Position numbers and translations under genes: made by a program. From Desmodesmus armatus (lineage: Eukaryota; Chlorophyta; Chlorophyceae; Sphaeropleales; Scenedesmaceae): a DNA stretch of 64,000 nucleotides. The stretch covers positions 15,001-79,000 of the forward strand of contig VIIQ02000313.1 in NCBI GenBank assembly GCA_007449985.2. The letters are read 5' to 3'. The notes under the pieces are model-generated. The model had not been told where the DNA came from. It worked only from the letters and a program-made list of their open reading frames with translations, and searched no databases. Shown one piece after another: positions 23,713 to 37,700 of this stretch; within the stretch, counting starts at the first letter, position 1; the number at the start of each line of letters is the position of its first letter.

Positions 23713-25576
23713 CATAATTCATGTGATTGTGCAGTGGCAGATTCCACACAACCATTTAGGCGTATCAGCCCTGCCAGCCTCTCAATAGTGTGATGTACAT
23801 AGGAGGCGGGAACAACATTTCCCACCCCCATGTACCTCACAGTATTGAAAGGCTAGAAGGGCTGATATGCCTGGTTGGTTGTGTGGACCAAGATGCAGAT
23901 GACTAATCAGCTTGAAGTGAGTGTCAACTTAGTCACATGCTCTCGTCCATATGTGTCATCTTCATGCGCTAGCAACTTTCCTACCTCGAGTCATGGTATG
24001 CTTGCTGACGGGTTGTCTGCCTCTGCCTGTCCTTTGGCTGTTGCAGTTCTGAGCTCGCTGTTTCCAGCGACGTCTGTGGCAGCAGGGTGCTTTGTGACAG
24101 CTAGCAGCCTAGGCAAGCTGGCAGTCGCTCTGCTCAATGCCGGCACAGTGGATGTAATGGGACAGCAGAAGCGAATCAGCTGTGGCACATGGTGCGGCGG
24201 TGGCAGCAAGTTCACCAGCAGCTTGTGGCAGGGGTGCTAGCTGTAGCAGCTGTGTCGTGCTGTGTCGTGCTTGCTGGGTGGCTGCCCTGGCTGAGGCAAC
24301 TTGCCTCGTCAGCTGCTGTCCTGTGGTGTGCTCAGTTCTGTGTGTCTGCGTTGTGGTCCAATGGGTGTGCCAGTGGTGTTAGCCATCCTGATAAGTCTTT
24401 TTCTTGCAAGTACTTGAACTGGGGGTTTGCAGCTGCAGGCGTGTGCAGGTGCTTGCACGTGCCTTGACTGGTACGGTGTATGGTACTTGTGCCATTGCAG
24501 CACACCTACTGCACCTTAGGGCGGGCCTACTGCTGGCGCTGCATGCGTGGTGGGCTGTGCTATATTTTTGCACTGTGATTGCACGCCACCACAACAGCTA
24601 TGTAGGGCCAGCAAAGCAGGGACTGTGTAACACTGTATGTCGGCACTTGGGTGAAGGAGAAGACACCGGGAGGGGTGTGACTTTGAGCGGACGGTGATGG
24701 TGTGAAGATGGCATGTCAGAGCTGCCAGCTGTCTAGAGATCCAGGTGCTGCCGAACTTATGCGCCCAACCCCCAGCAGCCCGGGAGCTGCCACTGTAGCT
24801 ATGTATATGCTCTTTTTGGCTTGGCTTGGGTACGTGAACAAGCAGTGATAACATTCGCAAAGCCTCCTCATCTATTGCTTGATGCCACAGCACCCTGTAA
24901 CTGGGCTGCATAGCGGGGCGCCCTATATATATAGAGCTAAGTGTACTGCACTCAGCCGTCCGACGGCGTGCCGGCAGGCGGCTGTGCCGCCAGTGCATGC
25001 CGGTGAACCCCTGCTGGCAGGAATGATTGAAGGCACACTGCATACCTACAAGGCCCTCCTGCACACATATTTGGCAGATAGTTGCAGCTGGGTGCGAAAC
25101 AGCTGCACCTACAACAGCTGTGCAGCTGCACCTACAACAGCATGCGGCGGCTGGCCGAGGCTGGCCGTACAGCAGGATGTCTAACCAGTGCTGGCTGGAG
25201 CACATTTGCCCAGCCACAACGACACAGAACCCTGACTCCTGTCTGAAGGGCCAAAATTTGTCGCTATGGGCCCTCAAATGCATCATCCAGCCCCCATGGT
25301 TGCATGACAGGGCCATGAAAGGGTTTGGCAGCCATGTAACACAATCATGCGACAGGTGGACCACCCGTGTGTGCTTTGGGTGCAGTAAACTGCAAAAGGA
25401 CGCGACAACTGGCTAAAACGATCAGCATTCCAGTTTTTATCCTCCCGACAACAGATCGTGCTCAACGTTCCACGAAACGTCACCTTGCCCGGTGTCGTGA
25501 GCCCCGTAGACTTGATACAATGTTCACCAATTGAAGTGGAGTGCCCACACTCACCAGCACATACATCTCGGTAGAA
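23713..25576. other. Intergenic, no gene seen
   Basis: About 1.9 kb between two plus-strand genes. Only scattered chance frames; no repeat or RNA gene recognised. Confidence 0.35.
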
Positions 25577-28500
25577 ATGTTTGCCAAGTGGAAGAGCAAG
25601 ATCAAAGCATGTATCAAAGAGGCTAAGTCCAGCCGGAAGGACAAGCACAACAAGCAGAGCAGCGCTGCTGCTGTGACAGACCCGGTTCAGCTGACAGAGA
25701 GGCAGAGTGATGGTCTATCCCGCCCACGTGCGTGCTCACTGCCTCTTGCACAGATCGCGATATGCACGATTGACTACAGGATGCATGTGTCTAATCATGT
25801 TGGCCGTGCGGGCGCTGTAGACACCTGTACCTGCTGTTGTGCTGCTGCTGTCATGTTGCTGCTGCAGACGGCCTGGGGGGTCGTAGGTCCATGGATGGCC
25901 CTCAGGGCTCACAAACGCGCTCGGATCCTGCAGGTGAGGGCCTTATGTGCTGCATGCATCGCCATCCCACCTGCACAGGGGAATATCGCTGCTCGTCTAG
26001 CTGGCTGGATGCGGGTGCCTCGTGGTGCCGAACACAGCAGCCCCAAAAGACTGATAGCAGGTTGGCCAACACACAGTGGCTGGGTTGCAATCAAGGCGTA
26101 GTCTGTTGGCACTTGGCCTTGCTGCATTTGCCGATGACAACAACATAAGTTCTGCTTGTGTGCTGTGTTGCAGGTCTGCCCACCAACAACTCCACAGGGC
26201 TTGCAGCAGGAGCAGAGCAGCTGCACCAGCCGCAGCTGCTTACCTCAACAGCAGGAGGGCAGGTCCAGCACGATCACTCACTCCTGCAGCAGCAGCAGCT
26301 GCTCGACCAGCAACACGCCAACATGATGGCGCAGCAGCAGCACCAACAGGGCCAGGCGCAGCCGGGCTTACAGGCTATCGACTGTGCTGACCGCAACGCA
26401 CAGCATGAAGCTGGCGCCCTTGGCCTCAGCTGTCCTGCATCTCCCACTGCAGCCCATGCAGCAGCAGGGCGTGTCCTGCAGGACGCAGGCTCTGCAGGAG
26501 GGCATGCGGTCAGCGCACAACCTGCAGGACTGGCGCATGCAGCAGCCGCAGCAGACGCCACGGACTGTGGGTCCTCGATAGCCGTGCCTGCGCCGCAGCA
26601 GCACCGGCCTGATGCCAGCAGGACTCCTCGGGATGGCGAACTGGGGATGTGCCCGCCTTATGCTGCCAAGGCTGTGTGGGGCCTTCGGTACACAATGGAG
26701 GACAAGTGGGCAGCGGTGCCCAACCTCATCCAGGTGGGTTGAGCCAGCCAACAGCCAACAGGAAGGGTGTGATGTTGTGTCTCTCATTTCCTTATCTGGA
26801 GATTTGGAATGGTAGGGTTCGTTTGATGTGGTGGCATCGTTGCGCCTTGGCGTTGGCGGGCGGGAACATGTGCCTGGAAACCTTCGGCGGACTTTGCATA
26901 GACGGGTCGGCAGCTTTGCAGCAAGCGAAATCTCTTGCGATGTTGGTTCATGTGGTGGCATGGCTGTGCGCTAACCGGTACACATGCCCTGCGCAGTAGG
27001 CGGATGTGACAGGCGGGTGGGCGGCATAGTGGCAGCCGAGACTGGCGTGGCTTGCATTGGGCGACATCTGCAGCATGGGGCAGCATCCCTGCATGCAAAG
27101 CATGTGCAGCTGGCCTGGTGCTGCCGGCTTCACCTGTGGGTGGGCTGGCTTACATGCAGCACTATGTCCAGGTAGACATGCTGTGTGTGGATGTTCTTTG
27201 AAGCCCAGGCTGTTGAGTTTGGCTTCCCAGCTTCCTGGTTCCAGAGGGGCAGTCGTCAAACCCTACTCTCTCAATACATGCCGTCATCACGTGTTTGCCA
27301 TCATCACCAAAATGCATGTCGAAGCTGCTGGTCAATCAGTCATCATAACCTGCTATGTCCTGTGTGTTGTCGCAGGTGCCGCTGGTGCTGACGTGCCCCG
27401 TCAAGAAAGGCAAAGGCAGCAAGAGCAGCAGCCAGGGCTGCGGCTGCATGATCCCTGCAGCCTCCAAGGTCCTGGCCAAGGTCTCGCCCAGCAGCAGGCT
27501 CAGCAGCAGCAGCAGCGGCAGCAAGGACACGGCCAGGAGCACGGCCATGAAGAGCCCTGCTCTGGAGAAACCCTCTCCGGACCGCCAGCGGCTGATGCCG
27601 CAGGGTGCCGCCAGCAGCAGCGATGCGCAGGGACTGCAGGCAAATGACAGTGCAGGGGCTGGCCTGCCCCTAGGTGCTGCAGGTGCTGGGGCAGATGGGG
27701 TTGCAGCTGCAGCTGCGCTTCTGGGGCCCGGGCCCGGGATGGATGCGGTGCACTACTTTGGGGTGTTTGATGGGCATGGGGGCGCGGACGCTGCACACCA
27801 TTGTGCGCAGCGCATGCATCAGGTGAGTTTGGCTACCTTGTGGTCTGGGGCAGCGGTTTCAGTTGCTGCTTTCTTTTCCCACTTCACTGCTTCAGTTGCT
27901 GCTGCAGTATGCCCAAGCCTACTGGGACCCCGACTGCCTTCTTGCTCAGCAGCTTGTCCGGCAGGTGCACATGTTGTTCAGCAATTGCACACGGCTTCTT
28001 GCATGTTGCTTGAGACCATGCACGGCCAACAGGATGCAGCAGCTATCAGGTCGCCTGATGAACCAATCGACCTTTGCAGTGGTACACTGGTGCGCAGGCT
28101 GAAGCTCTGCCTCTTGTGACTGTCTTGCACTCTTGTTTGTGCCTTGTGTGGCTTGCAGGTGGTGTGTGCCACCATCCTGTCCATGCTCAGTCCGGATGTG
28201 GCGGCAGGAGCGGTGTGTTCGCCGCTTGCAACTAGCAGCAGGCGTTCCATGCAGGTGCGACCAAACATGCGGCTAAGCTCAGAGTTGGCTGGACATCAGT
28301 AGTTTTGGCCGTGCCCTGTTGGTGCCATGCCTCGGCATGCTTTGGGGAACCGTGCCTTTCATACAGACCAACTCCCTACCTGTTTTGATCCGTGTGGCTT
28401 CGTCACTCTCACAACATACATGTCAGTAGTCACCGAGGCCTCAGCACACCGTGGCTGATTGTATTGCCCTTCAACAGCACTCAAGGGTTTTCAAGGCAGC

Positions 28501-30514
28501 GGTCCTCTACGGGCTCTATGTGAACATGTGCTGCTTGCTGGCTTGTTGTACTGCTGCCCAGGACCAAGCGTCTCAGCTGCAGCAGGAACAGCAGCCTAGC
28601 CAGGCAGCTCTGTCAGCTGAAGTGGGCGCTGCAGCAGCAGGCCTTGACCGGGCTTCCACCAACAGCAGCAGCACAACAGCAGCAGCTGCGGCAGCGGTGC
28701 AGCCAATCCCTGCGATTGACCTAGCTGCTTCCAACGGTAGCTGGTTGCTTCCTGTGCTGAGCCGCTCGTTTGTGTCCTTAGACCATGAGTTTGGGGCTAT
28801 CAGCGAAGGCAGCTACGTGGGCACTACTGCCGTGGTGGTGCTGATCGCCAGCTGCAGGATGTGGGTTGCGCATGCGGGGGACTCGAGGGCGGTGCTTGGC
28901 CGCGGCGGGGCGGTGCAGGTGCTCACGAGCGACCACAAGGCCAGCAGGGGCGACGAGGTGGCGCGCGTGCAGGTAAGGGGCGTGCAGCAACCGCACAATG
29001 GGCGCTGCCTTGGGACTTTTCAGGGGTATGGGCTAGCCTTCTTTGCATGGCAGTTGTGAGGGTGTTGAGGCCTCAGCAACATCATGCCCTTGTTTGAGGG
29101 GTCTTTGCGCAGCAGGGGCTGCATCGCTGTCCTCAAGTGGCCTGCAGTGCACTGCGTCTGTTGGTGTTACCTTGTGCGGAGGCTGCCGGGTGCCGTGCGA
29201 ATTGGCGTGGCAATTCCAGTCAACGGCACATTCTCTGTCTCAAGCTGACAGGCATACCCTCTGTTGCGCACTGCTGCAGGCTGCTGGTGGCCACGTGTGG
29301 TGGGACAGGGTCATGGGGAGCTGGCAGTCTCTCGCGCCATTGGTGACCACTGCCTGCGGCCGTACGTGATTCCTGAGCCTGAGCTGCTGATGGTTGACCG
29401 CACCCCTGACGACGAGGTGCTGGTGATGGCCTCTGACGGGCTGTGGGACGTGATGAACAACCAGGAGGTGGTGGACATGGCACTGCACTCACTGCAGGTG
29501 TGTGCGGCAGTGTGTGGGTTGGGGGTGGGGCAGGGGGGAGAGGGGGCGGGGGGGGAGGCTGGGGGACGTTGACCTCATGGGTCCGCTGAGCTGTGGTTGG
29601 GGTGCAGGGTCAGGCTGGTTCTGGCCATGCAGACGAGGGCACATCATGCTGCACTCATTCCTGCAGGCTGCTTTGTGGGCTGATGCGTTTGGGATGCCCC
29701 ATCCCCAAGAGTACATGTGATCGGCAGGGCATGGCTGTGATGACAGTGGATAGCGCATGTGCCCAATCTGCATTTGTGTGTTTGCGCGCAGGCTGCGCAA
29801 GCATCAGGCCACTGTGGTGTCGCTGCCGTCAAGCGCTCCGCCAACGCCCTCACAAAGGCAGCTTTGGAGCGCGGCACACGCGACAACGTCACTGTCCTGG
29901 TGATCGACCTGCGGCCGCGGAAGCCAGGCACATACGAGGCCGCCGTTTCGACCACGCACCACAGCAGCGGCAGCAACCACGCCAGCCGCCACAGCGGCAG
30001 CAGCAGCGGCGGCCACCGCGGCAGCAGCAAAGGCAGCAGCAGCCGCAGCAGCAAGAAGGCAGCGGCGGCTGGGGCTGTAGCGGAACCGGCAGAAGCAGCA
30101 GCAGCAGGCGGGACGCCTGAGGGGCGGTCTGGGTCGTTTGCAGGCACAGCAGCAGCACCTGCAGCAGCCGCACCAGCAGCAGCAGCTGAGCCGGGCGTAT
30201 TTGCTGCTGCTGCTGCTGCAGCATCAGCCTCCAGTGTTGGGCCGCAGCAAGCGCCGGCAAGCTCTGCTGTCGTGGAGCCTGTTCCTGCAGGAGTGCCAGC
30301 CGCCGCGGCAGGAACGCTAGCAGGGCCAGCAGCAGCAGATGCTGGGGCAGCATCTGCAGCAGATTCATGCGCAGCAGCTGGGGCGGCGGCCCTTGCTGCT
30401 TCAGAACCAGCGGGAGCGGGGGTGGTGGGTGTGAGTCAGCGGGCGGAGTCTGCTGGTGAGACCAAGTCCCTGATGGGGCAGCAGGTGCACAGCTCGCACG
30501 GAGCTGGCATCTGA
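25577..30514 (+). CDS. PP2C-type protein phosphatase with long low-complexity insertions
   Basis: Eight exons: 25577-25727, 26174-26733, 27376-27822, 27896-27964, 28159-28254, 28562-28972, 29280-29497 and 29792-30514; about 890 aa. A basic N-terminus and a Gln-rich linker precede the catalytic domain. PP2C motifs in order: GLRYTMEDKW, YFGVFDGHGGADAA, EGSYVGTTAVVVL, VAHAGDSRAVLGRG, TSDHKASRGDE, ELAVSRAIGDHCLRPYVIPE, MASDGLWDVMNNQEVVDMAL, ERGTRDNVTVLVIDL. The metal-binding Asp residues are present, so a Mg/Mn-dependent Ser/Thr phosphatase is expected. A roughly 160-aa Ser/Lys/Ala-rich insertion separates MEDKW from DGHGG, and the C-terminal 200 residues are Ala/Ser-rich. Exon 7 is one base short: AAGGHVWWDRVMG and ELAVSRAIGD are in different frames, with a missing G at 29315-29318. 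Exons 4 and 5 are assigned by splice sites and phase only. Confidence 0.85.
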
Positions 30515-31700
30515 GAGGCTCTGGGAGCCACGGCAGCACCGTTGTTGTTGCAGCAGCTGCTGCTGCTGCTGGCGGACATGGCTTGCATCGGTGTCTTTGC
30601 AGCACCTTGCTGAGCAAAGAAGGCGCCGGGATGTCTCAGGCGGCATCATGTCATGCATGTGAAACAGTTTTGCAGCCACTCTGCTGCGCATGTGCAGGTC
30701 GGTTCCCACACCCAGCACTGAACAGGGCTTTCAGCAAACGGGTGAATCAAGTTGTTCATCTGTTGGTTTTGGGTAAGGTTTGTGGGTCGTGGTTCTGTTG
30801 AGGGTTGACATGCGCAGTGCTTGTCTTGATGCTGGGTTGTGTGCTGCATCCTGGCGGTGTCAGGCCCCAGGTTCAAGTCACAGGTTTGGGGAGCGGGGGG
30901 CGCGTAGGGTTACATCTGTTTCATAGGCAGGTGTGTGCGTTCAATCGCACAAGTGGGATGTGCAGCTGTGTGTGTCAAGTGCACTGGCACTTGGTGCTAG
31001 AGGCAGGATAGTCTACCGTGTTCATCATGTGGCGACAGGCATGCAGCAACTTCATGCTTGAAGTCTGTCTGTTGTGGCCTTTCACTATCTTCAGACCACT
31101 ATCTTGACAGGCAGCGGACGCACTGCTACACTGTGTGTGCTGCAGGCTGAAGCAGGCACTGGTGTGGTCTTAATCTGGGCCATGTGCTAGCCTGTGACGC
31201 CAGTTGTGCACATGTGCCACTGGCCGAGCAGTGCATGTGCACACACCACACAGCAGCTCTGTCGCGGCAGCGAATGGGGCCCTTGGTTCAATTGCTACAG
31301 CAGTCTGACCACCACAGTTTGTGGTGCGCTGTTGTGTGTGGCAGCAGTGGTGTTGAGGAGCATCCAACAAACGCCTGCGCCGCTTGTTGGCGTGCGGCAT
31401 GTCTATATGCAATCTTGTGGTGATATGGTCTGCGTAATACTCAGTAGGGTTTTTGGCAGTGAGTACATCGGTGGCCATCAATTGCAGTAATTATGCTCGC
31501 ACTCCACTCTCAGTCAGCCTGTGTGTTCCTGCAATTTTAGGCCGTGTTGGGGGGTAGCGAGACTGGGTACTTGAGCTTGCGCATGTTGACGACGATCATC
31601 GTCTCTCACACGTCCACACTTTGGCTGCCTTGCATGCGCGCACACATGCCGTGTACGTGTCTTGTGTCAGGGTTGTGAATCTACAACCGTTTGTGCATAG
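30515..31700. other. 3' flank of the PP2C gene, no gene seen
   Basis: No recognisable coding or repeat content apart from short CTG runs at 30541-30575. Confidence 0.35.
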
Positions 31701-31732
31701 CATGTTGTTTCGTGTTTATGGATCACGGGCCG

Positions 31733-33046
31733 TGCTTGGGGCCGCAGCTGCTTTTGGAACACAATGGTTTGTTGGATGCTTTGTGGCGTATGCTTGCGGC
31801 TTGGCGGGCCCCGGGGCTGCTAGGCAGAGTGGAAGTTTTGGAAGGGCGAACGGCACATATGTTGACACGGTGCGATGCAACACAACATGACATGCTGCCG
31901 CTTGGCGCAATGCAAGTGCGGAGTCACTTCGAAGTGACTTGAAGCCAATACGGCGCGGTGTTTTGGTGGGACGCCGAGCCAGGCTCCTCCCGGCAGCCGG
32001 GAACACTGCCTCAAAGGCTCACTTGCCGTGTTCCATGCTTCCAGCTGTTGCATGGATTGGGGCGGAGAGCAGAATTGTCCACCCACATTGCCCAAGTTGG
32101 GCTGCACTAGTTGGTTGCTGCAGGCTTGCTGGTTGCCTGCAAACGCGCTGCGCACATGTGTGGCTTGTGCATGTGTTGGTGGGCACGGCAAACAACACCC
32201 TTACCTACTTGGCTTTCTTGAGCAACCATCTTATGGCCCTCCATTGTTTGCTACTAAGCAGCCCCTGCAGCTGGCGCCGTGCCAGGTGGCAAGTTGCCTG
32301 TGAGTACTTGTGGACACTTTGCTGGCAAGATATATGTGTTTGTTGTTATTGCCAGGGCGCGGTGTGCGGGCTGTAACTGGCCCAGTCTTCATGGGAGCAC
32401 CCCTGCGCGGGGTTGGGGCTGTCCGCAGGACCTGAGGAGAGCTTCAATGTGCAGTATCGTGTTGGGAGACATGATAATGGATGTCGTCTGCATGTGGAGG
32501 ATGGCTTGCTGTAGGATGCTGCCTAAGCTTCATTTAGCACCGTGCTTGGTCAGCAGGTGATGTACACGAGCATGATGCATGCTCGTGTGCTGAGGTGTGC
32601 TGGTGGTGTGTGGTGTGGTGCGCTGCGCTGCCCTGCACACGGAAAGCTGAAAACACGCCGTGCCTGCCACCCTTTTGGCTGGTGTCTTTTGCGGATAGCG
32701 TACGCTCCATGTGGCCGTACAGTTCCATTGCTGCACTGTACAGTCGCTGCCTGCTAGACCTGCCTGTCATGGTGTTGCACATTTCCTGCATGTTGCTGAG
32801 GGCATCTCGTTCAACAGCACTACCGATCCTGTTGGCGCATGAAGCTCACACTTTGGTGGGGTGCTGTGCCCGTTGACCAAACAGCTCGCAGGGGTGTTTT
32901 TTTGCTGCTGTTGCAGCTGCTGCTTGAAAAGGAGCCGAGCCTGAACCGGCTTGTGCACGGTGGCCAGGGCAAGGTGCAAGTGCAGGGGGCAGCAGCGCCA
33001 GGGAAGGGGAGTGACTGCTCGACCCCAGTACTTATGAAACCTGGGC
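31733..33046 (+). CDS. Possible multi-exon gene encoding a Leu-rich helical protein (unidentified)
   Basis: Three stretches look like exons between plausible splice sites. After gccgcag at about 31745: LLLEHNGLLDALWRMLAAWR. About 32747-32859: LLDLPVMVLHISCMLLRASR and PILLAHEAHTL|gtgggg. About 32919-33046: LLLEKEPSLNRLVHGG ... TPVLMKPGQ|gtgggt. Two begin with a similar LLLE motif. Intervening sequence has stops. No family is recognised, and start and end are unknown. Confidence 0.25.
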
Positions 33047-33049
33047 AGG

Positions 33050-34640
33050 TGGGTGGGTGTATCATGCCGAGGGTCCTTGCCTGACACGCTTGGCCCTTAG
33101 TATTGCTGCATTCAACTGACGCAGGACCGCGCACAGGCTTTTGGCTGCATGACAGCACTGAATTCTTGCGGCCTGTCATGGCCTGCAGCTGGTGCACCAT
33201 GCCGGCTCAGCTGCAGTAGTGCAGACAGGGCATTCTGCACACAACTTTGTTTTGTGTGGTGTTGGCAGGACATACGACTGCGCTAGCGGCAGCGTCCCAG
33301 CACACAGTTTTCGCGGTTGACCACACAACCACTTGTGTTCGCGCTGAGGTGTTTGAGTGTTGCCGCATGTGCAAGGTGGCGATGTTAGCAGCTGTGTTGT
33401 GCATCTGCTTCGCGCTGCTGCCTTTCGTAGCCTAGTGTGTAGATAGGCCTGTTGTAGCCTAGTCCCTTTGTCTTGGGTTGGGTGCTCATGTCCAGGGTAG
33501 GGGGTTGGGTAATCTGCTGCGGATCCCTGCCAGTGGCCACGTGCTGATCTCTCGCTCTAAGTATACTGTCCATAGAGCAGAGGACATGCATGCACATGCA
33601 CGCCTGCACTCATATATCTATGTAACAGCATGCTTCCACACTGGTAGCGTTCACAACCGACACAAAGTAGCAAAGCCTTGGCCACAGCTGTCAACAAAAT
33701 GTAGGGGTGTCAGCGGGGTTGGTCACGTGGGGCGGCAGGTCATCAAGACCGTCTTGAGGGGCCCTCGGTAAACCCCAACACTTGGCAGGCCATGCTGAGG
33801 AGGCACTCTGCATTGGCATGCCATGATGGGCGCGCAGTCACCCAGTGCCCTGTCTCCGTTGAACGGGGCAGGGGGCTGTGTTCAACAGCGCCCCAGGTGA
33901 TGAAAGAGGATCTGCTGGGTGTTGTGGATGTTGGATGAGCGCCTACTTCAAGTTTGTTGAAGAGTCAAACCACCAAAGCTCCCAAGGAGACTATTCGTCC
34001 CTCACCCGGCCCACCACAGGCATGGACCCGGCCCACCAACGGGCTCTGTTCACATGCAGAAAGTTCATTGCAGCAGCTGTGTCCTGAATAAATGTTAGAT
34101 CTAAGTGTGCATGCACGCGTGGCATGTTAGCGACCCTGCGGTCACCCAGCAGCTGGACGCCAGACAGCAGCTGCAGCTGGGTTCAAGATGAACATCCCTA
34201 GGTTGCAGCATATGAGGCTTCAGCATGCCGCATGGTCAAAATCACACTGTTTGCAGCACTCGTTTTGCTCATCTCTCATCTTCTCGATTCAACGGGCTTG
34301 GCATCGCGCACTCAGGCGCTGGCATATCTGTATCGCCCACAGTGGTGACCCCCGATTGCAGCTCCTGCGGTTGAAGCAAGTTTTTTTTGCATAAAATTGT
34401 TTGTTCAACTTCACCCTCAGCAGTGCTGGCGGCGGGCAGACATCAATCGGTTGCAGGTCACCGGATCACCACAGGCTTGGTTGTGTTTCAGCGATCCAAG
34501 CGATGCTGCAACCCGTGAGACATAGAAGGTATGTCACAGCTGAACACCTCTAGACTGTTGTTGGTATCATGCACATCTGGGCAGTTGTGTCTTCAGCCAG
34601 CCTGCAGGATGCATCCATATGGCTGCAGGGAAAGACAAGT
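33050..34640. other. Intergenic, no gene seen
   Basis: No coding, RNA or repeat feature that can be supported. 34640-34700 is shared with the upstream flank of the other Pmp copy. Confidence 0.35.
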
Positions 34641-34703
34641 GACTTGCTGTCGTACCTGTCCACAAAACTACCATAACTGTGCAGCAGCACTTATCGCGTA
34701 CGT

Positions 34704-37700
34704 TTGACAATACTTGATCCTGAACTTGCCTGCTGCTGCTGTCGCTGTTTATCTGCATGCAGTCCCCGCAGTCCTGCCAGGGGTGGTGCTGGTGTCTGCT
34801 GGCTGGCCATCCTCGTGGCCTTGCTGTGCATGATGGCCTCTGCCCAGCCACAGGGCAGTCCCCACAACCCAACAGCCGAAGCAGCTGAAGCCTCAGGAGC
34901 AACATCAGAAGCAGCAGAGTGCAGCCTGTACCTGCTTGGTGGTGACTACACCACCAACTACACCATCCGCTATGCTGGTATGAGATGCACAGGACCCCGG
35001 CCCACCATTGGTTTGGATGCAAAACATCTGGCAGGCTCGCAAACGAACTTTACAGGGGTTGATATCACCAGCAGCAGCTGCATGGGGACGTCCCCTCGCG
35101 CCTCCTCCTGCCTGGTGACCATCTGTGGTGGGAAGCTTGTGCTAAGGGACAGCAGTGTGTTGGGGGTGGGGGTGGGCACCTCGGATGTGGTGTGTGTAGC
35201 AGGCAACAGCAGGGTTCAGGTGCATAACAGTGAGTTCGCTGAGAACTCTGGTACGCCCCTTGCCATATTTGACCATGCGCACCTGCTGTTGCAAGCAAGC
35301 ACGGTGTCCAACAACTTCAACCTTGATGGTCGGGGTGGTGGTCTATTGATGGAAGGACATCCAAATGTCACCATGACCGGTAGAAGCAGGGTGCTTGGAA
35401 ACAGCGCACGTGAGGGTGGGGGGTTGTTTGCTGGGGGCAATGTGACGTGCAGGTTTGACGGTGGCAGCAGTGTCAGTGGGAACTCAGCAACAGTTGCTGG
35501 TGGAGGGGTGTATGCTGTTGGTAAAGTCATCATGACATTTGCTGGTGGCAGCAGTGTGCATAGTTCGTTTCGTTTCGTTTTCGTTTCGTTTTCGTGTCTC
35601 GTCTACAGCACTTGAACTGTGAACCAAACTGGCAGCGACAGCTTGGCTAGCACTTAGCATAGAATAGTTTAGTATAGTTAGTAAAGGGCTTAGCGTGGGC
35701 TCTGGGCAGCTGGGCGGGTCTGGCTGACCTACAAGCCTCGTACGGCCATCATCAATGATGGTGCCACGTAGTCCGACAAAGCAGCCCGGTGAGGGCTCAG
35801 CGGCACAGTCACGGGGCAGCACAGCTCCAAAGGGCCTCAACAGCGGCGACGGCAGCAGGCATGGTGCAGAGGGAGCGAACACAGGGACCCACCCTGCAGC
35901 TGCAGCAGTTCACCCTGTGACTACACGGGCCCGGGCTGCCAAAGCCAGCCAGTCTGCGGCTGGTGCGGGCGCTCAGCAGACATCTGACGTCCAGCTGCAG
36001 CGTTCTCAGGACCAGGGCAGGGCAGGACAGCAGCAGCAGCAGCAGCAAACCCTACCAGGACAGCGGCCCCCAGGCTCAGCCAGCAGTACTGGGTCCCAGG
36101 CCAGGGCTGCCGCTGGCAAGGCCGCCAGGATGGCAGTTCTGATGAACCCTCTCGAGCAGCAGCAGCAGCAGCAACAGGGGCAGTCTCGGGGCGGATCTAA
36201 GTTGCACCAGCAGCAATCACACACTGCCCGCAAGCAGCAGCAGCAGGATCAGCAGCAACCACAGCTCCCACCGCAGCAGTCACAGCAGCAGCAGCAGCAG
36301 CAGCAGCCTCAACCAGGCAACGCAGCCCAGCAGCAGCAGGAGCAGCAGGAGGCGCCGCCAGAGCAGCAGCAGCCAGAGGACGGGTCCCCTCCCACAGACC
36401 CTACGCAGCCTCTACTCCCCTTGGACAGCTCCGCCTCCCCGGCTCAGCTATTGCAGCAGCTGCAGGACCGATTCAAGGCTATGGAGCAGCTTGGCCGCCA
36501 GGTGCAGGAGGGTCCCCAGGGTCAGGACCCTACAGTGCAGCAGTATCTGCAGGCGACGTCAGCTGTCAGCTTGCTGATGAGCGGCCTCATCCAGCGCAAC
36601 ATTACGATGTGTGCGACAGTGACAGGGGACACCCTGGCTCTTCGGGAAGACACTAGGGGTCTGCAGCAGCGATTGCAGCGGCTTGAGCGGGCGGTAGCGC
36701 AGCGAAGCAGTGGGGGCAGCACGCCCGCTGATGCAGCCGCGGTGGCTGGGCTTGTTACCCAGGTGGAGCAGCTGGGTGCCACAACAGAGCAGCTGGGGGT
36801 GGCAGTGCGCGGGGTGCGTAACGACGCCAAGACAGCCCTGGGTTACCTGCAGAAGGCCGGCCTCCACAGCGGCGACTCTGCCCAGCAGCTGCAGGACGCC
36901 GCAGACAAGGGTGCGCAGGCCTTTATGCAGCAGGCGCAGCTCAAGCGGGATGTGAAAGCCCTGCAGCGCACCATCAAGGAGCTTCAGGAGGACCAGCAGC
37001 GGCTGCGTACTCAGCAAGTTGCCCAGGGTGCTGTCGGCGCTTGGGCGCCAACTGGCTGGCACCCCGACCGGGTGGGTGAGGCCCTTGCTGCTGCTGGCAC
37101 CATCAGCAAGGGCAGCATCCTGTCTGTGGCAGTTGTCTTTGCTCCGAAGGGCCCGGGCGGCAGCTCAGGCGGGGCGGGCCCCGGGGCAGGGGTTGGCAGC
37201 AGCGGCGGCAGGGCACAACACAGTGCAGCTGGCGAGCAGCACAGGGGGAGCGGGGCAGCAGCAGCAGCAGCAGCAGCTGGAGGTAGTAGGCCAGGGGACC
37301 AGCCCCCTGGTGGGGCCTCTGGCCGGCGGCCCATGGCTCTGTACAAGATCCTGCTGAGGAGCAAGGAGCTTGAGTTCACAGTGCTGGGTGGCCGCACCCG
37401 CACGAGCCTCGCCTACCAGCGCCAGCCGGTGTATGTGGAGAAGCTGCTCAATGAGGAGGAGAAAGCACAGCGGCGGGCCATGACGCCCACAGCCAAGGAT
37501 CTGAAGGCCCGGGATGTCAGGGTGCGCTGGTCAGGGGCTGTTCTGGAAAAGGAGGTGCGGGGCCCTAGCGGGCGCCCGTACTGGGAGCGGGTGCAGCTGG
37601 CACGGGAGCCCCGCTCCCCTAGGGGCGCAGGTGCAGCGGCAGCAGCAGCGGCAGGGGATGAGTTTGCGGGCCTGGATGCAGACGCGTATTGACCAGCCCT

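Noticed and set aside
36559..37062. Minus-strand frames within the LINE
   Set aside because: Antisense to the well-supported ORF1 coiled-coil region.
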